Positions 38,077 to 47,764 are shown, counted from the first letter of the stretch. The stretch is 64,000 bases of DNA from AP-15 sp963845735 (GCA_963845735.1 CAWJTR010000011.1:434001-498000), one strand, 5' to 3'. The notes: a model not told the origin generated them from the sequence alone. A program made the numbers and translations.

Positions 38077-38544
38077 TTACGAGCCCAAGCGGACGACCAT
38101 ACCGTCGGCTCCGAGGCTTAAGGACAGTCCTTGGCGCCTGGCCCTCAAATGCAGATAGACGCCGTTGGTATTTTGCAGCCACATCTGGCCTTTGCCCTGC
38201 TCGCCCACGGCCCACCCCGTACGCGCCTGGCCATAAACCCCGTTGAAGTCTTCGAGTCGGTGGAGGTTGTACACGCTGCCGGCGGCATCGAGCGTCGATA
38301 TCCCAATTCCCCCGATTCCCAGGCCGCCAAGTTTGAACGGGTAGCTCCGGCCGCGGAAGTACAAGGTTCCTCCGCCGACAGCACCGCTGCCGATAAACGC
38401 GACCTGTACTTGATGGATGCTGACGCTGCCCGAAGGTCGAGAGGGGGGCGCATTTTGCGCGAATGCGCCGGCCACGAGAATGCACAGAACTGTCAACCCC
38501 GTAACAAGCTTGCAGGCCAAACTGCGATAAGATCGGACGAACAT
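38077..38544 (-). CDS. Small secreted protein of unknown family
   Basis: A 155-residue protein with a signal peptide (LVTGLTVLCILVAGAFAQ). The mature part is Gly-rich with predicted beta strands: VQVAFIGSGAVGGGTLYFRG, LGGLGIGGIGISTLDAAG and GADGMVVRLG. AAGGAAA upstream supports the start at 38544. It converges with the antiporter 11 bases away. I do not recognise a family; a small periplasmic or surface beta-rich protein is likely. Confidence 0.75.
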   Translation of the reverse strand: MFVRSYRSLACKLVTGLTVLCILVAGAFAQNAPPSRPSGSVSIHQVQVAFIGSGAVGGGTLYFRGRSYPFKLGGLGIGGIGISTLDAAGSVYNLHRLEDFNGVYGQARTGWAVGEQGKGQMWLQNTNGVYLHLRARRQGLSLSLGADGMVVRLGS

Positions 38545-38738
38545 CGGTATTTCCTTGCTAAAGGTGCCAAAAAGCAACTGCTACTTCTTCAGGCGACATA
38601 ATTGCCTCCCATCTCCATTCTGAATTTCTGTCGCCGATGTCTGCGCTGGTGGCTTGATCGAGCTCAATCGATGACCGATGAGGGTGCCCATTTCCCGGCG
38701 ATTCGCCGATTGACAAAGGCGCATATGCTCCGAAATCT

Positions 38739-39221
38739 ATGCTCTCTATCTTTTTGGGCGATCCCGTGTCTGCCATAGGTCAGCCGAACCTTTCCGATTG
38801 CAACTGTCTGGCGGTGCGTCAGGCGGCGCGCTATGTGACCCAGCTCTACGATCGTCACTTGGCCGCTTCCGGGCTGCGCACCAGCCAATACGGCATTCTC
38901 GCCAAGCTTAAGCGACGCGGGCCGATGGCGATCAACGAGCTGGCCGCCGAGCTGGTGATCGACCGCACCACCCTCGGCCGCAACATCCGACCACTCGAAC
39001 GCGACGGGTTGATCATTATCACCCCCGGTCGGACCGACCGTCGTGTCAAGGAATTGCGGCTGACCACCGCCGGCGACGCTCGCTTCCAGGAGACCCGCCA
39101 AGCCTGGATTGAGGCGCAGCAAAGCTTCGAGACCGGGTTCGGCCCGGAGCGCTCGGCCGAATTGCGTGCGCTGTTGCGCGCGCTCGTCGACAGCGGGCTC
39201 ATCTCGCAGAACGAAGGCTAG
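38739..39221 (+). CDS. MarR-family transcriptional regulator
   Basis: A 160-residue winged-helix regulator. The recognition helix and wing are in AINELAAELVIDRTTLGRNI and GRTDRRVKELRLTTAG. It contains CNCLAVRQAARYVTQLYDRH at the N-terminus, a Cys-x-Cys that could sense oxidants or electrophiles (inference). MarR proteins bind small phenolic ligands and derepress neighbouring genes; the secreted protein on its left (divergent) and asparaginase on its right (convergent) give no clear target. Confidence 0.9.
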   Translation: MLSIFLGDPVSAIGQPNLSDCNCLAVRQAARYVTQLYDRHLAASGLRTSQYGILAKLKRRGPMAINELAAELVIDRTTLGRNIRPLERDGLIIITPGRTDRRVKELRLTTAGDARFQETRQAWIEAQQSFETGFGPERSAELRALLRALVDSGLISQNEG

Positions 39222-39238
39222 CTGCACCGCGCTATTGA

Positions 39239-40244
39239 TTAGTAGGCCTGGAACGCCTGCTGGATCGCAGCAATGTCGCTAGTTGTCGACAATGCCAGCA
39301 TCAGCAGGATGCGGGCCTTTTGCGGGCTGAAGTCTTCGCCGGCGACGATCCCGCTCTCACGCAGCCGGCGGCGCGGGGCGACCCGGCCGCTGAAAGCGCG
39401 GCTGCATTGGACAATGACAATTCCGGCCTTGGCCGCGCGTTCGAACGCAGCGCGCTGCTCGGGGGTCGGGACTGCCCGGCGCAAAACCGGCCGAGACGAT
39501 GCCGCGCGCCCCGGCGGCGGCCGCCGCGTCGACCAGCGCGCCGTCGGCGCCGGCATAGGAATAGACGATGTCGACCCGCGGCAACGGCGCGGCGAGATCG
39601 AGGCCAGAGAACGCGGTATCGGGCATGTGGGCGCGCAATGGCGAGCGATAAAAGTGCACGCCATCGCCATCGACATGGCCGAGCGCGCCGAAATCGAGCG
39701 AGCGGAAAGTTTGCACCCGGTAGGTCGAGGTCTTGACCACATCGCGCGCGGCGTGGATCTCGTCGTTCAGCACAGCCAGCATGCCCTTCCCGCGCGATTC
39801 GGGCGAGCCGGCGACCCGCAGCGCGTTAACCAGGTTCATGCCGGCATCGGTGCCGAGCGCGCTCGCCGGACGCTGGGCGCCGACCAGCACCACCGGCTGA
39901 CTGACGGCGAGGGTCAGGTTGAGGAAAAAGCCGGTCTCCTCCAGGGTCGCGGTGCCGTGCGGGATCACGAAACCCACGATGGCAGGATCGTCGCGCGCGG
40001 TGCGGTGGATCAGCGCCCGCAGTTCGAGCCACTCCTTGGGACCGATCTCAGTGCTGCCGACTTGGCGAAAGGTCACCGTTATCGGGTCGGCGACGAGTTG
40101 GGTCTCCGGAAACCGTTCGATCAGCGCCTCGGCGGTCAGCTTCTGCCCGAAATCGGGATAGTCGAGCACATCGAGGCTCGACGCGCCGAGCGAGGAGATC
40201 GTGCCACCAGTGCCGATCACAGCGATGCGGGGAAGTGTTGCCAT
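39239..40244 (-). CDS. L-asparaginase (type II-like), frameshifted near 39490
   Basis: The N-terminal catalytic motif is IAVIGTGGTISSLGASSLD (nucleophile Thr in GTGGTIS) and the second motif is IPHGTATLEETGFFLNLTL, where the usual HGTDT reads HGTAT. The first frame runs to about 39490 (GIVSAGFAPGSP); a second frame supplies the C-terminal domain (FERAAKAGIVIVQCSRAFSG, ESGIVAGEDFSPQKARILLM). Corrected length about 335 residues. AGGAGA precedes ATG 40244. There is no signal peptide, so it is cytoplasmic. The Asp-to-Ala change in the second motif may alter activity or mean a non-asparagine substrate. Confidence 0.87.
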
Positions 40245-40260
40245 GCTGGGTCTCCTGCGC

Positions 40261-40521
40261 TCAGCTCGGGTCGGTGGTATCGCCGCGCTCCGCGTATAGC
40301 CGGAACGAGACGGCGCCATATGTACTGACGAAATACGGCACGAGATAGGTCAAGGCCAGTTTGGTGAAATCAAGGGACTGATCCGAAAACAATCGGTCCC
40401 CCTGGTTGATCAGATTGAGGATGGTCCCGACGATCGCCGCAACCCAGAGCGAGCGTCGCGGTACGCCTCCCGAGACCGCGTAGCGGCACGCCAGCCTCCA
40501 GCGATTGCATTTGGCCGCCAA
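40261..40521 (-). CDS. NrtS-like small membrane protein (putative nitrate/nitrite transporter)
   Basis: About 86 residues from a TTG at 40521. It has two hydrophobic helices, SLWVAAIVGTILNLINQGD and LTYLVPYFVSTYGAVSF, matching my memory of the small NrtS family of nitrate/nitrite transport proteins. The open frame continues upstream to 40695, but that part overlaps livF antisense and is not protein-like. No ATG is available, so the start is uncertain. It lies between livF and the asparaginase gene, so it may ride on the liv transcript by chance. Confidence 0.6.
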   Translation of the reverse strand: MAAKCNRWRLACRYAVSGGVPRRSLWVAAIVGTILNLINQGDRLFSDQSLDFTKLALTYLVPYFVSTYGAVSFRLYAERGDTTDPS

Positions 40522-40534
40522 GGGATCGCCCCCG

Positions 40535-41329
40535 TCACGACAGCCAGCGTTTGCGGCGTTTGTAGTGTTTGAGGTCGCGGTAGGATTTTCGGGCGCCGGC
40601 CTCGTTGAGGCCGAGGTAGAATTCCTTGATGTCCGAGTTCTGGCGCAAGGCCTTTGCCGGGCCTTCGAGCACGATGCGGCCGTTTTCCATGACATAGCCG
40701 TGGTCGGCGATATCGAGCGCCACGGCCGCGTTCTGTTCGACCAGCAGTACGGTCAGCCCGCGCTCCTCGCGCAGGCGGCGGATGATGCCGAAGATCTCGC
40801 CGACGAGCATTGGCGCCAGGCCGAGCGAGGGTTCGTCGAGCAGCATCACCTTGGGATCGCTCATCAGCGCGCGGCCGATCACCAGCATCTGCTGTTCGCC
40901 GCCCGACAGATAGCCCGCGGGCTGGCGGCGGCGCTCCTTTAGCGCCGGGAAGGTGTCGAAGATTCCGTTGATCGTCTCGCGCACGCCGGCAAAATCGCTG
41001 CGGGTATGGGCGCCGGCGACGAGATTTTCCTCGACCGTCAGGTTTTCGAAAACCCGCCTGCCCTCAAACACCTGGACGACGCCGCGGCGGACCACGTCGT
41101 GTGCCGGTAGCTGGTCGAGCCTGTCGCCGTCGAGCTCGACCGTGCCCTTGGTGACCTCGCCACGCTCGGAATGCAAGAGCCCGGAGATCGCCTTCAGGGT
41201 CGTCGTCTTGCCCGCGCCGTTGGCACCGAGAAGGGTGGTAATTTGCCCCTCCTCGACCTCCAACGAGACGCCCTTCAGCACCAGAATGGCACTATCGTAA
41301 ACCACTTCCACATTGTTCAGCGCCAGCAT
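40535..41329 (-). CDS. livF: Branched-chain amino acid-type ABC transporter ATP-binding protein LivF
   Basis: 264 residues. Walker A is GANGAGKTTTLKAI, the signature is YLSGGEQQMLVIGRALM, Walker B is VMLLDEPSLGLAPML, and the switch region is VLLVEQNAAVALDIADHGYV. The C-terminus has a basic tail (YRDLKHYKRRKRWLS) longer than in E. coli LivF but common in this importer subtype. AGGCGG precedes the ATG at 41329. It is the last transporter gene of the livG-acs-livH-livM-SBP-livF cluster. Confidence 0.93.
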   Translation of the reverse strand: MLALNNVEVVYDSAILVLKGVSLEVEEGQITTLLGANGAGKTTTLKAISGLLHSERGEVTKGTVELDGDRLDQLPAHDVVRRGVVQVFEGRRVFENLTVEENLVAGAHTRSDFAGVRETINGIFDTFPALKERRRQPAGYLSGGEQQMLVIGRALMSDPKVMLLDEPSLGLAPMLVGEIFGIIRRLREERGLTVLLVEQNAAVALDIADHGYVMENGRIVLEGPAKALRQNSDIKEFYLGLNEAGARKSYRDLKHYKRRKRWLS

Positions 41330-41496
41330 ATTCCGCCTGCACCGGCCCCTCCTCTTACCGCGCATTGCCGGCCGGTTCTCGGTTAGGCCCAGCCCCGTTG
41401 CTGCCACACCTTCAGCGGCGCCGGATTCCCGGCGCCGCTGTCCTAGCCGGGGCAGGACCGACGAACGTGAGCCCCAGCCTCGCAACTCAAGACAAT

Positions 41497-42759
41497 TTAC
41501 TTCGCCGCCATCTGCTCGGCGGTCTTGCCTTCCTTCTCCACCACCAGGTCGCGGTAGGCGCGGAACCAATCCGTCATCGGTTCGAATTGATCGCCCTTGA
41601 CCCGGAAGATCCTGACCCAGCCGCCACCTTCGTGATCGGCGGCGGTCACCGTCAGCGGCGGGATGAGCCCACCCAGCGTAAAGTCGTGGATCATCTCAAA
41701 CCCCTCCTTAACCTGGAGTGGGGTGGGCTTTTGACCATGCGAGAGTTTGAGCGCGTTCCGGATCGCCTCTACCCAAATCGCACCCTGCTCGACGCCGCGA
41801 TTGTAATAGACCGTGGCTTGCATCGCGGCGGGCGGCGCCTTGCCCTCCTTTTTGTACATCGCCTGGATCTCTTTGATTACCGGGTAGTTTTCACCGGCGC
41901 CGGCAAACTGCATCGTGTTATAGTCTTGCGCGACGTTCCATCCGCCGGCCCCCATGATGTCGGCCTCCCCGGAAGCCCACACCAGAGCGACCACTTTGCT
42001 CAACGGATAGCCATTCTCCTTCAACCCCTTGATGACCAACGCCGGCGCTTTGCCGAAAGTATGGTCGATAACAAAGTCCGGGTGGTATTCCTGGGAAATC
42101 GCCAGCACCTGGGAGCTGACATCGACGCCCGGTGGTGGCACGGCGAAGGTGCGCAGTTGGAAGCCCTCAGTCTTCGAGAGCTGTTCAATAATCGGCAGGG
42201 GTTCGTGACCGGCCGGGTTGTCATAGAAGATATAGGCGATCTTCTTGCCCTGAAGGCTGCCGCCTAATTGATCTTTAGCGAATTTGACTGCTGCCGCCCC
42301 TTGCGACCAGTAGTTAGCGGCGATCGGGAACAGATACGGGTAATACTTCCCGTCGCCGGACGCAGCGATGCCGAAGCCGGGCGAGGTGCCGGGGATCTTG
42401 TCTTGTTCAAGGCGTTGATTTAGCGCCTCGGTCTGCGGGGTGCCGTAGATCATGATGCCGACGGCGCCCTGCTGCTTGGCCTGTTCATATTCTTCGATCG
42501 CCGGCGGAACCTTGTAGGCGTTGTCGACCTCCTCGGCATCGATCTTCCAGCCGTCGATTCCGCCCTGCGCGTTGATCAGGTCAATGTAATCGTGCGTGCC
42601 GGGGCAAAGCGTGGTGCCGACCACCTGGGTCGGGCCGGTGCGGTCGCATTGCATGCCGATCAGAATCGTTTTGTCGGCGGCCTGCGCAAACCCCGCGTAG
42701 GCGAGCCAAATCGCCGCTCCCGCTGAAAGAGCGGCAAACTTCATCGATCTCGGTGTCAT
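41497..42759 (-). CDS. ABC transporter periplasmic substrate-binding protein (Leu/Ile/Val-binding fold)
   Basis: 420 residues. The signal peptide MKFAALSAGAAIWLAYAGFA is cleaved near AQAAD with no lipobox, so the protein is free in the periplasm. The body is a type I binding-protein fold (ILIGMQCDRTGPTQVVG, IAYIFYDNPAGHEPLPIIEQ). GGAGGGAGGAAA precedes the ATG at 42759. It is of the large Peripla_BP_6 type often linked to aromatic or fatty acid uptake. The embedded acyl-CoA synthetase suggests a carboxylate ligand that is activated on entry (inference) rather than leucine. Confidence 0.92.
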   Translation of the reverse strand: MTPRSMKFAALSAGAAIWLAYAGFAQAADKTILIGMQCDRTGPTQVVGTTLCPGTHDYIDLINAQGGIDGWKIDAEEVDNAYKVPPAIEEYEQAKQQGAVGIMIYGTPQTEALNQRLEQDKIPGTSPGFGIAASGDGKYYPYLFPIAANYWSQGAAAVKFAKDQLGGSLQGKKIAYIFYDNPAGHEPLPIIEQLSKTEGFQLRTFAVPPPGVDVSSQVLAISQEYHPDFVIDHTFGKAPALVIKGLKENGYPLSKVVALVWASGEADIMGAGGWNVAQDYNTMQFAGAGENYPVIKEIQAMYKKEGKAPPAAMQATVYYNRGVEQGAIWVEAIRNALKLSHGQKPTPLQVKEGFEMIHDFTLGGLIPPLTVTAADHEGGGWVRIFRVKGDQFEPMTDWFRAYRDLVVEKEGKTAEQMAAK

Positions 42760-42793
42760 GGTGTTTCCTCCCTCCTGTGGATCCTGCTTGCAC

Positions 42794-43861
42794 TTAGTAA
42801 GAAAAGGGCCAGAGCCTAAAGTAATTTCGGACGTTGCGCCACAGCCGGTTGAGACCCTCCGGTTCGACAACAAGAAAGAAAATGATCAGCGCCCCGAACA
42901 AAATTTCCGTCAAATTCGGGACCAGCCGGCGGATCGCATCCTCAGAAAAGAACGCACTACCAAAATTGGTCAAGAACAAGCGGGTTGCTTCCGGCAGAAG
43001 AGTGATAAAGGCGGCGCCGAAAATCGCGCCCAGCACCGAGCCGAGACCGCCAATGATGATCATCGCGAGATAGTCGATCGAGACATCGATGCCAAACTGC
43101 TCGTAATTGGCGATGCCGAGATAGTACGTATAGAGCACGCCAGCAACACCCGCATAGAACGACGAGATCGCAAAGGCGTAGAGCTTGTAGCGAAAGATGT
43201 CGATGCCGATGATCTCGGCGGCGATGTCCTGGTCGCGGATGGCGATGAAGGCGCGGCCGATGCGGCTGCGCTTTAAGTTCAAAGTCGCCACGATGGCCAG
43301 TACGGAAAAGAACAGCAGAAAGAAATAGAGTTGCAGCGGGGTCACCAGCTTCCAGCCGAAGACGGCCGGCGGCGGCACCTGTATCGAGGCCTCGATGCCG
43401 CCCGAGATCCAGGTCACATGGTTAATTGTCCACTCGATGATGAACTGCGAGGCAAGGGTTGCGACAGCGAGATAGATCCCCTTGATGCGCAGGGATGGAA
43501 TGCCGACGACAATGCCGATCAGCGCCGCCATCAACCCGCCGGCCGGGATCGCGAGCCAGAACGGCAGCCCGAGGCGCACGATCAGGTTCGCCGCGGTATA
43601 GGCGCCGACCGACATGAAGCCGCCATGGCCGATCGAGATCAGTCCCGTATAGCCGACCAAGATATCGAGGCCGAGGGCCCCGACGACAGCGATCAGCACG
43701 AGATTGAGGAGCGTCATCAGATAGGGGTTGAAAACGAATGGGACGACGAAAAGGAAGAAAAGTGCGAGCATCGCTATCGCCCACCGCGCGATCGGCAACG
43801 GGAACAGCGCCATATCGGCCGCGTAGCTGGTTTTGAAGACGCCGGTCTCGCTGTGAAACAT
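42794..43861 (-). CDS. livM: Branched-chain amino acid-type ABC permease LivM
   Basis: A 355-residue permease with about ten helices and the family motifs LGLDILVGYTGLISIGHGGF, VGIPSLRIKGIYLAVATLAS and IGGLGSVLGAIFGAAF. It forms the membrane channel with LivH. It lies 38 bases after livH and 34 bases before the binding-protein gene. The N-terminal 20 residues (MFHSETGVFKTSYAAD) are an extension seen in this importer subtype. Confidence 0.93.
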   Translation of the reverse strand: MFHSETGVFKTSYAADMALFPLPIARWAIAMLALFFLFVVPFVFNPYLMTLLNLVLIAVVGALGLDILVGYTGLISIGHGGFMSVGAYTAANLIVRLGLPFWLAIPAGGLMAALIGIVVGIPSLRIKGIYLAVATLASQFIIEWTINHVTWISGGIEASIQVPPPAVFGWKLVTPLQLYFFLLFFSVLAIVATLNLKRSRIGRAFIAIRDQDIAAEIIGIDIFRYKLYAFAISSFYAGVAGVLYTYYLGIANYEQFGIDVSIDYLAMIIIGGLGSVLGAIFGAAFITLLPEATRLFLTNFGSAFFSEDAIRRLVPNLTEILFGALIIFFLVVEPEGLNRLWRNVRNYFRLWPFSY

Positions 43862-43899
43862 GGCCCTTCAGCCCTTCACCGACGGTTCTGCGGACGTCA

Positions 43900-44799
43900 T
43901 CAGACCCGCTCGATCCGGCGCCGCCCGAAGATGCCTTCGGGCCGCACCATCAGGACGACGATCATCAGAAGATACGGCACGAAATCCTTGGTGCCGCCGC
44001 CGACCAGGGGGTCGAGAAAACCCGCAGACATGCTCTCGACGACACCGATGATCAGGCCGCCGACGACGGCGCCGAGGATCGAGTCGAGGCCGCCCAGAAT
44101 CATCACCGGGAACACCTTGAAGCCGACAAGAGCCAACTGATTGTCCACCCCAAGCATTGACCCCCACAGCACTCCCCCGAGAGCCGAGACAATTCCCGCC
44201 AATGCCCAGGCCAGCGCGAAGTAGCGCCGCACGTTGATACCCATCGCCATCGCCACCTGCTGGCTGTCGGCGACCGCGCGCATCGCCACCCCGACCCGGC
44301 TCTTCAGGAAGAACCAGCCAAAGGCGCCGAGAAACCCCAGGCTCACGCCGGCGCCGACAAGTTCGATCGGTGGCAGGAACAGAGGCCCCAGGCGAAACGG
44401 GGAATTGCTGATCGGTAATGGGATGGTTTGAGTGCCGCCGCCAAACGCCATCGTTGCCGTGCCGCGCAGCACGGCGGCAAGGCCGATCGTCGCCATGATG
44501 ACGGCGATGATCGGCCGTCCCAGCAACGGCCGCAGCACGACGCGTTCGAGGCCGAACGCAAACACGACCATCCCGGCGACCGACAAAGCCGCACTCGCCC
44601 ACCATGGAAACCCGAGGAGATGAATGGCGGCGGCGGCAAGAAAGCCCGCGAACATCACAAATTCGCCCTGGGCGAAGTTTATCGCGTCGGTCGCCTTGTA
44701 GATCAGCACGAAGCCGAGCGCGACGAGCGCATACATCGAGCCGACCAAGATCCCATTGGCGAAAAGAATGGCAATGAAACGCCACGGCAAATCAGGCAT
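43900..44799 (-). CDS. livH: Branched-chain amino acid-type ABC permease LivH
   Basis: A 299-residue permease: NGILVGSMYALVALGFVLIY, TDAINFAQGEFVMFAGFL and VFPVMILGGLDSILGAVVGG are the conserved segments. The ATG at 44799 overlaps the end of the acyl-CoA synthetase gene by eight bases, indicating translational coupling. It pairs with LivM and the two ATPases. Confidence 0.94.
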   Translation of the reverse strand: MPDLPWRFIAILFANGILVGSMYALVALGFVLIYKATDAINFAQGEFVMFAGFLAAAAIHLLGFPWWASAALSVAGMVVFAFGLERVVLRPLLGRPIIAVIMATIGLAAVLRGTATMAFGGGTQTIPLPISNSPFRLGPLFLPPIELVGAGVSLGFLGAFGWFFLKSRVGVAMRAVADSQQVAMAMGINVRRYFALAWALAGIVSALGGVLWGSMLGVDNQLALVGFKVFPVMILGGLDSILGAVVGGLIIGVVESMSAGFLDPLVGGGTKDFVPYLLMIVVLMVRPEGIFGRRRIERV

Positions 44800-46744
44800 A
44801 GGCGGGCTCGCGCACCGCTTGCGGCGCCTCGTCGATGTCATCGATAGCAATGTTCGAGCACAGCGCGGTCTTGCGGCCGTCCTCATAGGTGATCTCGGTC
44901 GACAGCTCGACCTCACCGGCGCCGCTGTAAAAGGCGTCGACCACGGCGGCGTATTTCTCAGCAATGAAGCGGCGGCGGACTTTGCGGGTACGCGTTATTT
45001 CGTTATCGTCGGCGTCTAACTCCTTATTAAGCAGCAGAAAGCGGCGAATACGCGCAGCCAGCGGCAAGCTTGCATTGCAGCGCGCGATCTCCGCGCCAAC
45101 CAACGCGCGTACTTCGGATTTAGCGCTCAAATCCTGAAACGAGGTATAGGCGAGATTGTGGCGCTCGGCCCAATTGCCGACGGTGCCGAGATCGATAGCG
45201 ATCATCGCCGCGACGAACGGCCGGCAATCGCCATAAGCCACCGCCTCGGCAATGTAGGGACTAAACTTTAGCTTGTTCTCAATGAATTGCGGCGCAAAGG
45301 GCGTGCCGTCGGCGAGCTTGCCAACATCGCGGGCGCGGTCGACCACGACGAGATGGCCTCGCGCATCGATAAATCCGCAATCGCCGGTACGGAACCAGCC
45401 TTCGGTGTCAACCGCGTCGCGGGTCGCATCGGGCTGCTTGAAGTAGCCGCTGAATACCGCGGCGGAGCGGACCAGCACCTCGCCGCTCTCGGCGATGCGG
45501 ATTTCGGCGCCGGGAATCGCCGGGCCGACGGTGTCGGGATCGGCCTCGCCGTCGCGCTGCAGCGAGGCTAGCCCCGCCAGCTCGGTTGAGCCCCAGACCT
45601 GTTTCAGATTGATCCCGAACGATCGGAAAAGTCGATAGGCATCGGGACCGAGCGGGGCGCCGCCGGTATAGGCCCAGCGGGCGCGGCGCAAGCCGAGCTG
45701 GTCCCGCACCGGACCGTAGACCAGAAATTCCCCCATCGCCAACCCAAGACGCTGTAACAACGACACCTTTTGCCCGGCGCCGCGGGCGATCTCGACCCGC
45801 TCGGCAAGGCCGCGGAATAACTCGAATGACCGGCGCTTCATTCGTGACGCGTCCCCCGCCCGCACCCGCAGCTGGGTCAGCATGTTCTCCCAGATACGCG
45901 GCGGCGCCAGCGCCACCGTCGGGCCGAGTTCGCGCAGATCGCGCTGCACCGTGTCGGGACGCTCCGGGCAATTGCAGGTGAAGCCGACGAGCAACGTCAA
46001 AACCAGCGAAAATAGCGATTCGCCGATCCAGGCCATCGGCAGATAGGACAGGATGTTGTCGGTCGGGCGGATATCTTCGGCCGCAACAAAACCCTCGGCC
46101 GCGGCCAACAGATTGGCGTGCGACAGCATCACCCCTTTGGGATGGCCGGTGGTGCCCGAGGTGTAGGTCAACAGCGCCACATCCTCGGGTGCGCCCTTGT
46201 CGACCTCGCCTTCGACATAACCCGGATGCGATAGCCCGAACTCGCGGCCGGCGGCCTGAACCCCCTCGAATGGTTCGAGCGCCAGGGTCGGGTAATGCCG
46301 CATGCCACGCGGATCGTCGTAGACGACGAGATCGAGGTGCGGCAACCGCGCCTTCAAGGACAGGATCTTGTCGACCTGCTCCTGGTCTTCGGCAACGACC
46401 ACCCGGATCTCGGCGTGGTTCAGGACATAGGCCATCTCGGTGGCGATTGCATCCTGATACATCGGCACTGCTATGCCGCCGAGGCATTGCGCCGCGAGCT
46501 GGGCCCAATAAAGCCGCGGGCGGTTGTCGCCGATCACCGCCAGCTTGTCGTCGCGGCGAAAGCCATGCGCCGCCAAGCCGAGAGCGAAATCGTGCACCTC
46601 ACGCCGGTATTCGGCCCAAGTGTAGGTCTGCCAGATGCCGCGGCTCTTTTCGCGGATCGCCGGCCGGCCGGCCATCGTCGCGACGTTGCGGCGCAGCAGC
46701 CTGGGAAGGGTGGCCGGCGCCGCCGGTGTCGAGGCGTCGGTCAT
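44792..46744 (-). CDS. Long-chain acyl-CoA synthetase-type AMP-binding enzyme
   Basis: 650 residues. Adenylation motifs are LLTYTSGTTGHPKGVMLSH, QVWGSTELAGLASL and GWFRTGDCGFID; the C-terminal Lys region is EITRTRKVRRRFIAEKYA. It activates a fatty or aryl acid to its CoA thioester via an acyl-AMP. It overlaps livG upstream (GAATGACC) and livH downstream, so it is a structural part of the importer operon. This suggests vectorial acylation: the imported acid is trapped as a CoA ester. The similar FadD15-like proteins prefer long or branched chains; the true substrate is unknown. Confidence 0.92.
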   Translation of the reverse strand: MTDASTPAAPATLPRLLRRNVATMAGRPAIREKSRGIWQTYTWAEYRREVHDFALGLAAHGFRRDDKLAVIGDNRPRLYWAQLAAQCLGGIAVPMYQDAIATEMAYVLNHAEIRVVVAEDQEQVDKILSLKARLPHLDLVVYDDPRGMRHYPTLALEPFEGVQAAGREFGLSHPGYVEGEVDKGAPEDVALLTYTSGTTGHPKGVMLSHANLLAAAEGFVAAEDIRPTDNILSYLPMAWIGESLFSLVLTLLVGFTCNCPERPDTVQRDLRELGPTVALAPPRIWENMLTQLRVRAGDASRMKRRSFELFRGLAERVEIARGAGQKVSLLQRLGLAMGEFLVYGPVRDQLGLRRARWAYTGGAPLGPDAYRLFRSFGINLKQVWGSTELAGLASLQRDGEADPDTVGPAIPGAEIRIAESGEVLVRSAAVFSGYFKQPDATRDAVDTEGWFRTGDCGFIDARGHLVVVDRARDVGKLADGTPFAPQFIENKLKFSPYIAEAVAYGDCRPFVAAMIAIDLGTVGNWAERHNLAYTSFQDLSAKSEVRALVGAEIARCNASLPLAARIRRFLLLNKELDADDNEITRTRKVRRRFIAEKYAAVVDAFYSGAGEVELSTEITYEDGRKTALCSNIAIDDIDEAPQAVREPAYA

Positions 46745-47610
46745 TCCGCCGCCTCCTCACGCAAACCACCGCCGCCGAGATAGGCGCGGAGCACCTCCGG
46801 GTGGCGCTGCACCTCAGCCGGGGTGCCGTCGGCGATCTTGCGGCCGTGATCGAGCACAGCGACCCGCTCGGAAATGTCCATCACCACCGCCATGTCGTGC
46901 TCGATCAGGATCACCGTCGTACCCCACTCCCGGTTCACCTCGAGGATGAAGCGGGCCATATCCTCTTTTTCTTCCTGGTTCATGCCGCCCATCGGCTCAT
47001 CGAGCAGTAGGAGCTTGGGGTCGAGCGCAAGTGCGCGGCCAAGTTCGACCCGCTTTCTGAGCCCATAGGCCAGCCCGCTGGTCGGCTGCTTGCGCAGATC
47101 CTCGAGCTCAAGGAGCTCGATCAGCTCTTCGACTCGGGCGCGGTGAGCCACCTCTTCGCGCTGCGCCAGCCCCCAATAGACAAAGGACGACAACACCCCA
47201 GCGCGCATCTGCACATGCCGGCCCAGCATGATGTTGTCGAGGACCGTCATACCGCTGAACAGCGCGATGTTCTGAAAGGTGCGGGCGATGCCGAGCGCAG
47301 CGACGCCCGAAGGGCGGGTCCCGGTTATGTCTTTGCCCTCGAACCAGATCGAGCCGGTGTCCGGCCGGTAGAAGCCACTGATGATGTTAAGCAGCGAGGT
47401 CTTGCCGGCGCCGTTCGGGCCGATGATCGAGGTCAACCCACCGCGCCGCACGGACAGCGAGACATCTTCGACCGCGCGCACACCGCCAAAATGCTTCGAA
47501 ACTCCGGAAACGGCGAGCAGCATCTCGCCGCCCGCCGGAGCCTCACGACCGCTTACATTGCCCGACACGATGCCGTCCGCATTTCCTCGCCTGCCCGCCG
47601 CATCATCCAT
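46741..47610 (-). CDS. livG: Branched-chain amino acid-type ABC transporter ATP-binding protein LivG
   Basis: 289 residues: Walker A GPNGAGKTSLLNIISGF, the LivG-specific GIARTFQNIALFSGMTVLDN, a signature region SGLAYGLRKRVELGRALA (where the usual LSGG reads LAYG, as often in LivG) and Walker B LLLLDEPMGGMN. The start at 47610 gives a 29-residue leader before MLLAVSGVSKHFGG; the ATG at 47523 would remove it. It is the first gene of the importer operon and is divergent from the COG0523 gene. Confidence 0.92.
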   Translation of the reverse strand: MDDAAGRRGNADGIVSGNVSGREAPAGGEMLLAVSGVSKHFGGVRAVEDVSLSVRRGGLTSIIGPNGAGKTSLLNIISGFYRPDTGSIWFEGKDITGTRPSGVAALGIARTFQNIALFSGMTVLDNIMLGRHVQMRAGVLSSFVYWGLAQREEVAHRARVEELIELLELEDLRKQPTSGLAYGLRKRVELGRALALDPKLLLLDEPMGGMNQEEKEDMARFILEVNREWGTTVILIEHDMAVVMDISERVAVLDHGRKIADGTPAEVQRHPEVLRAYLGGGGLREEAAE

Positions 47611-47764
47611 GCCGAGCGATTATGGCCGGCATGATGCTAACGCCGAGCCGAGAATGCAACCGCTTCAGCAGCGATTTACGCGGTGATGCGCGGGCGCTTG
47701 CGGCAGGTTGCGGCGCGTGAAAGGATCGGCGGTGCGATTGCCGGCTTTACGGTGGTTAACGAGG

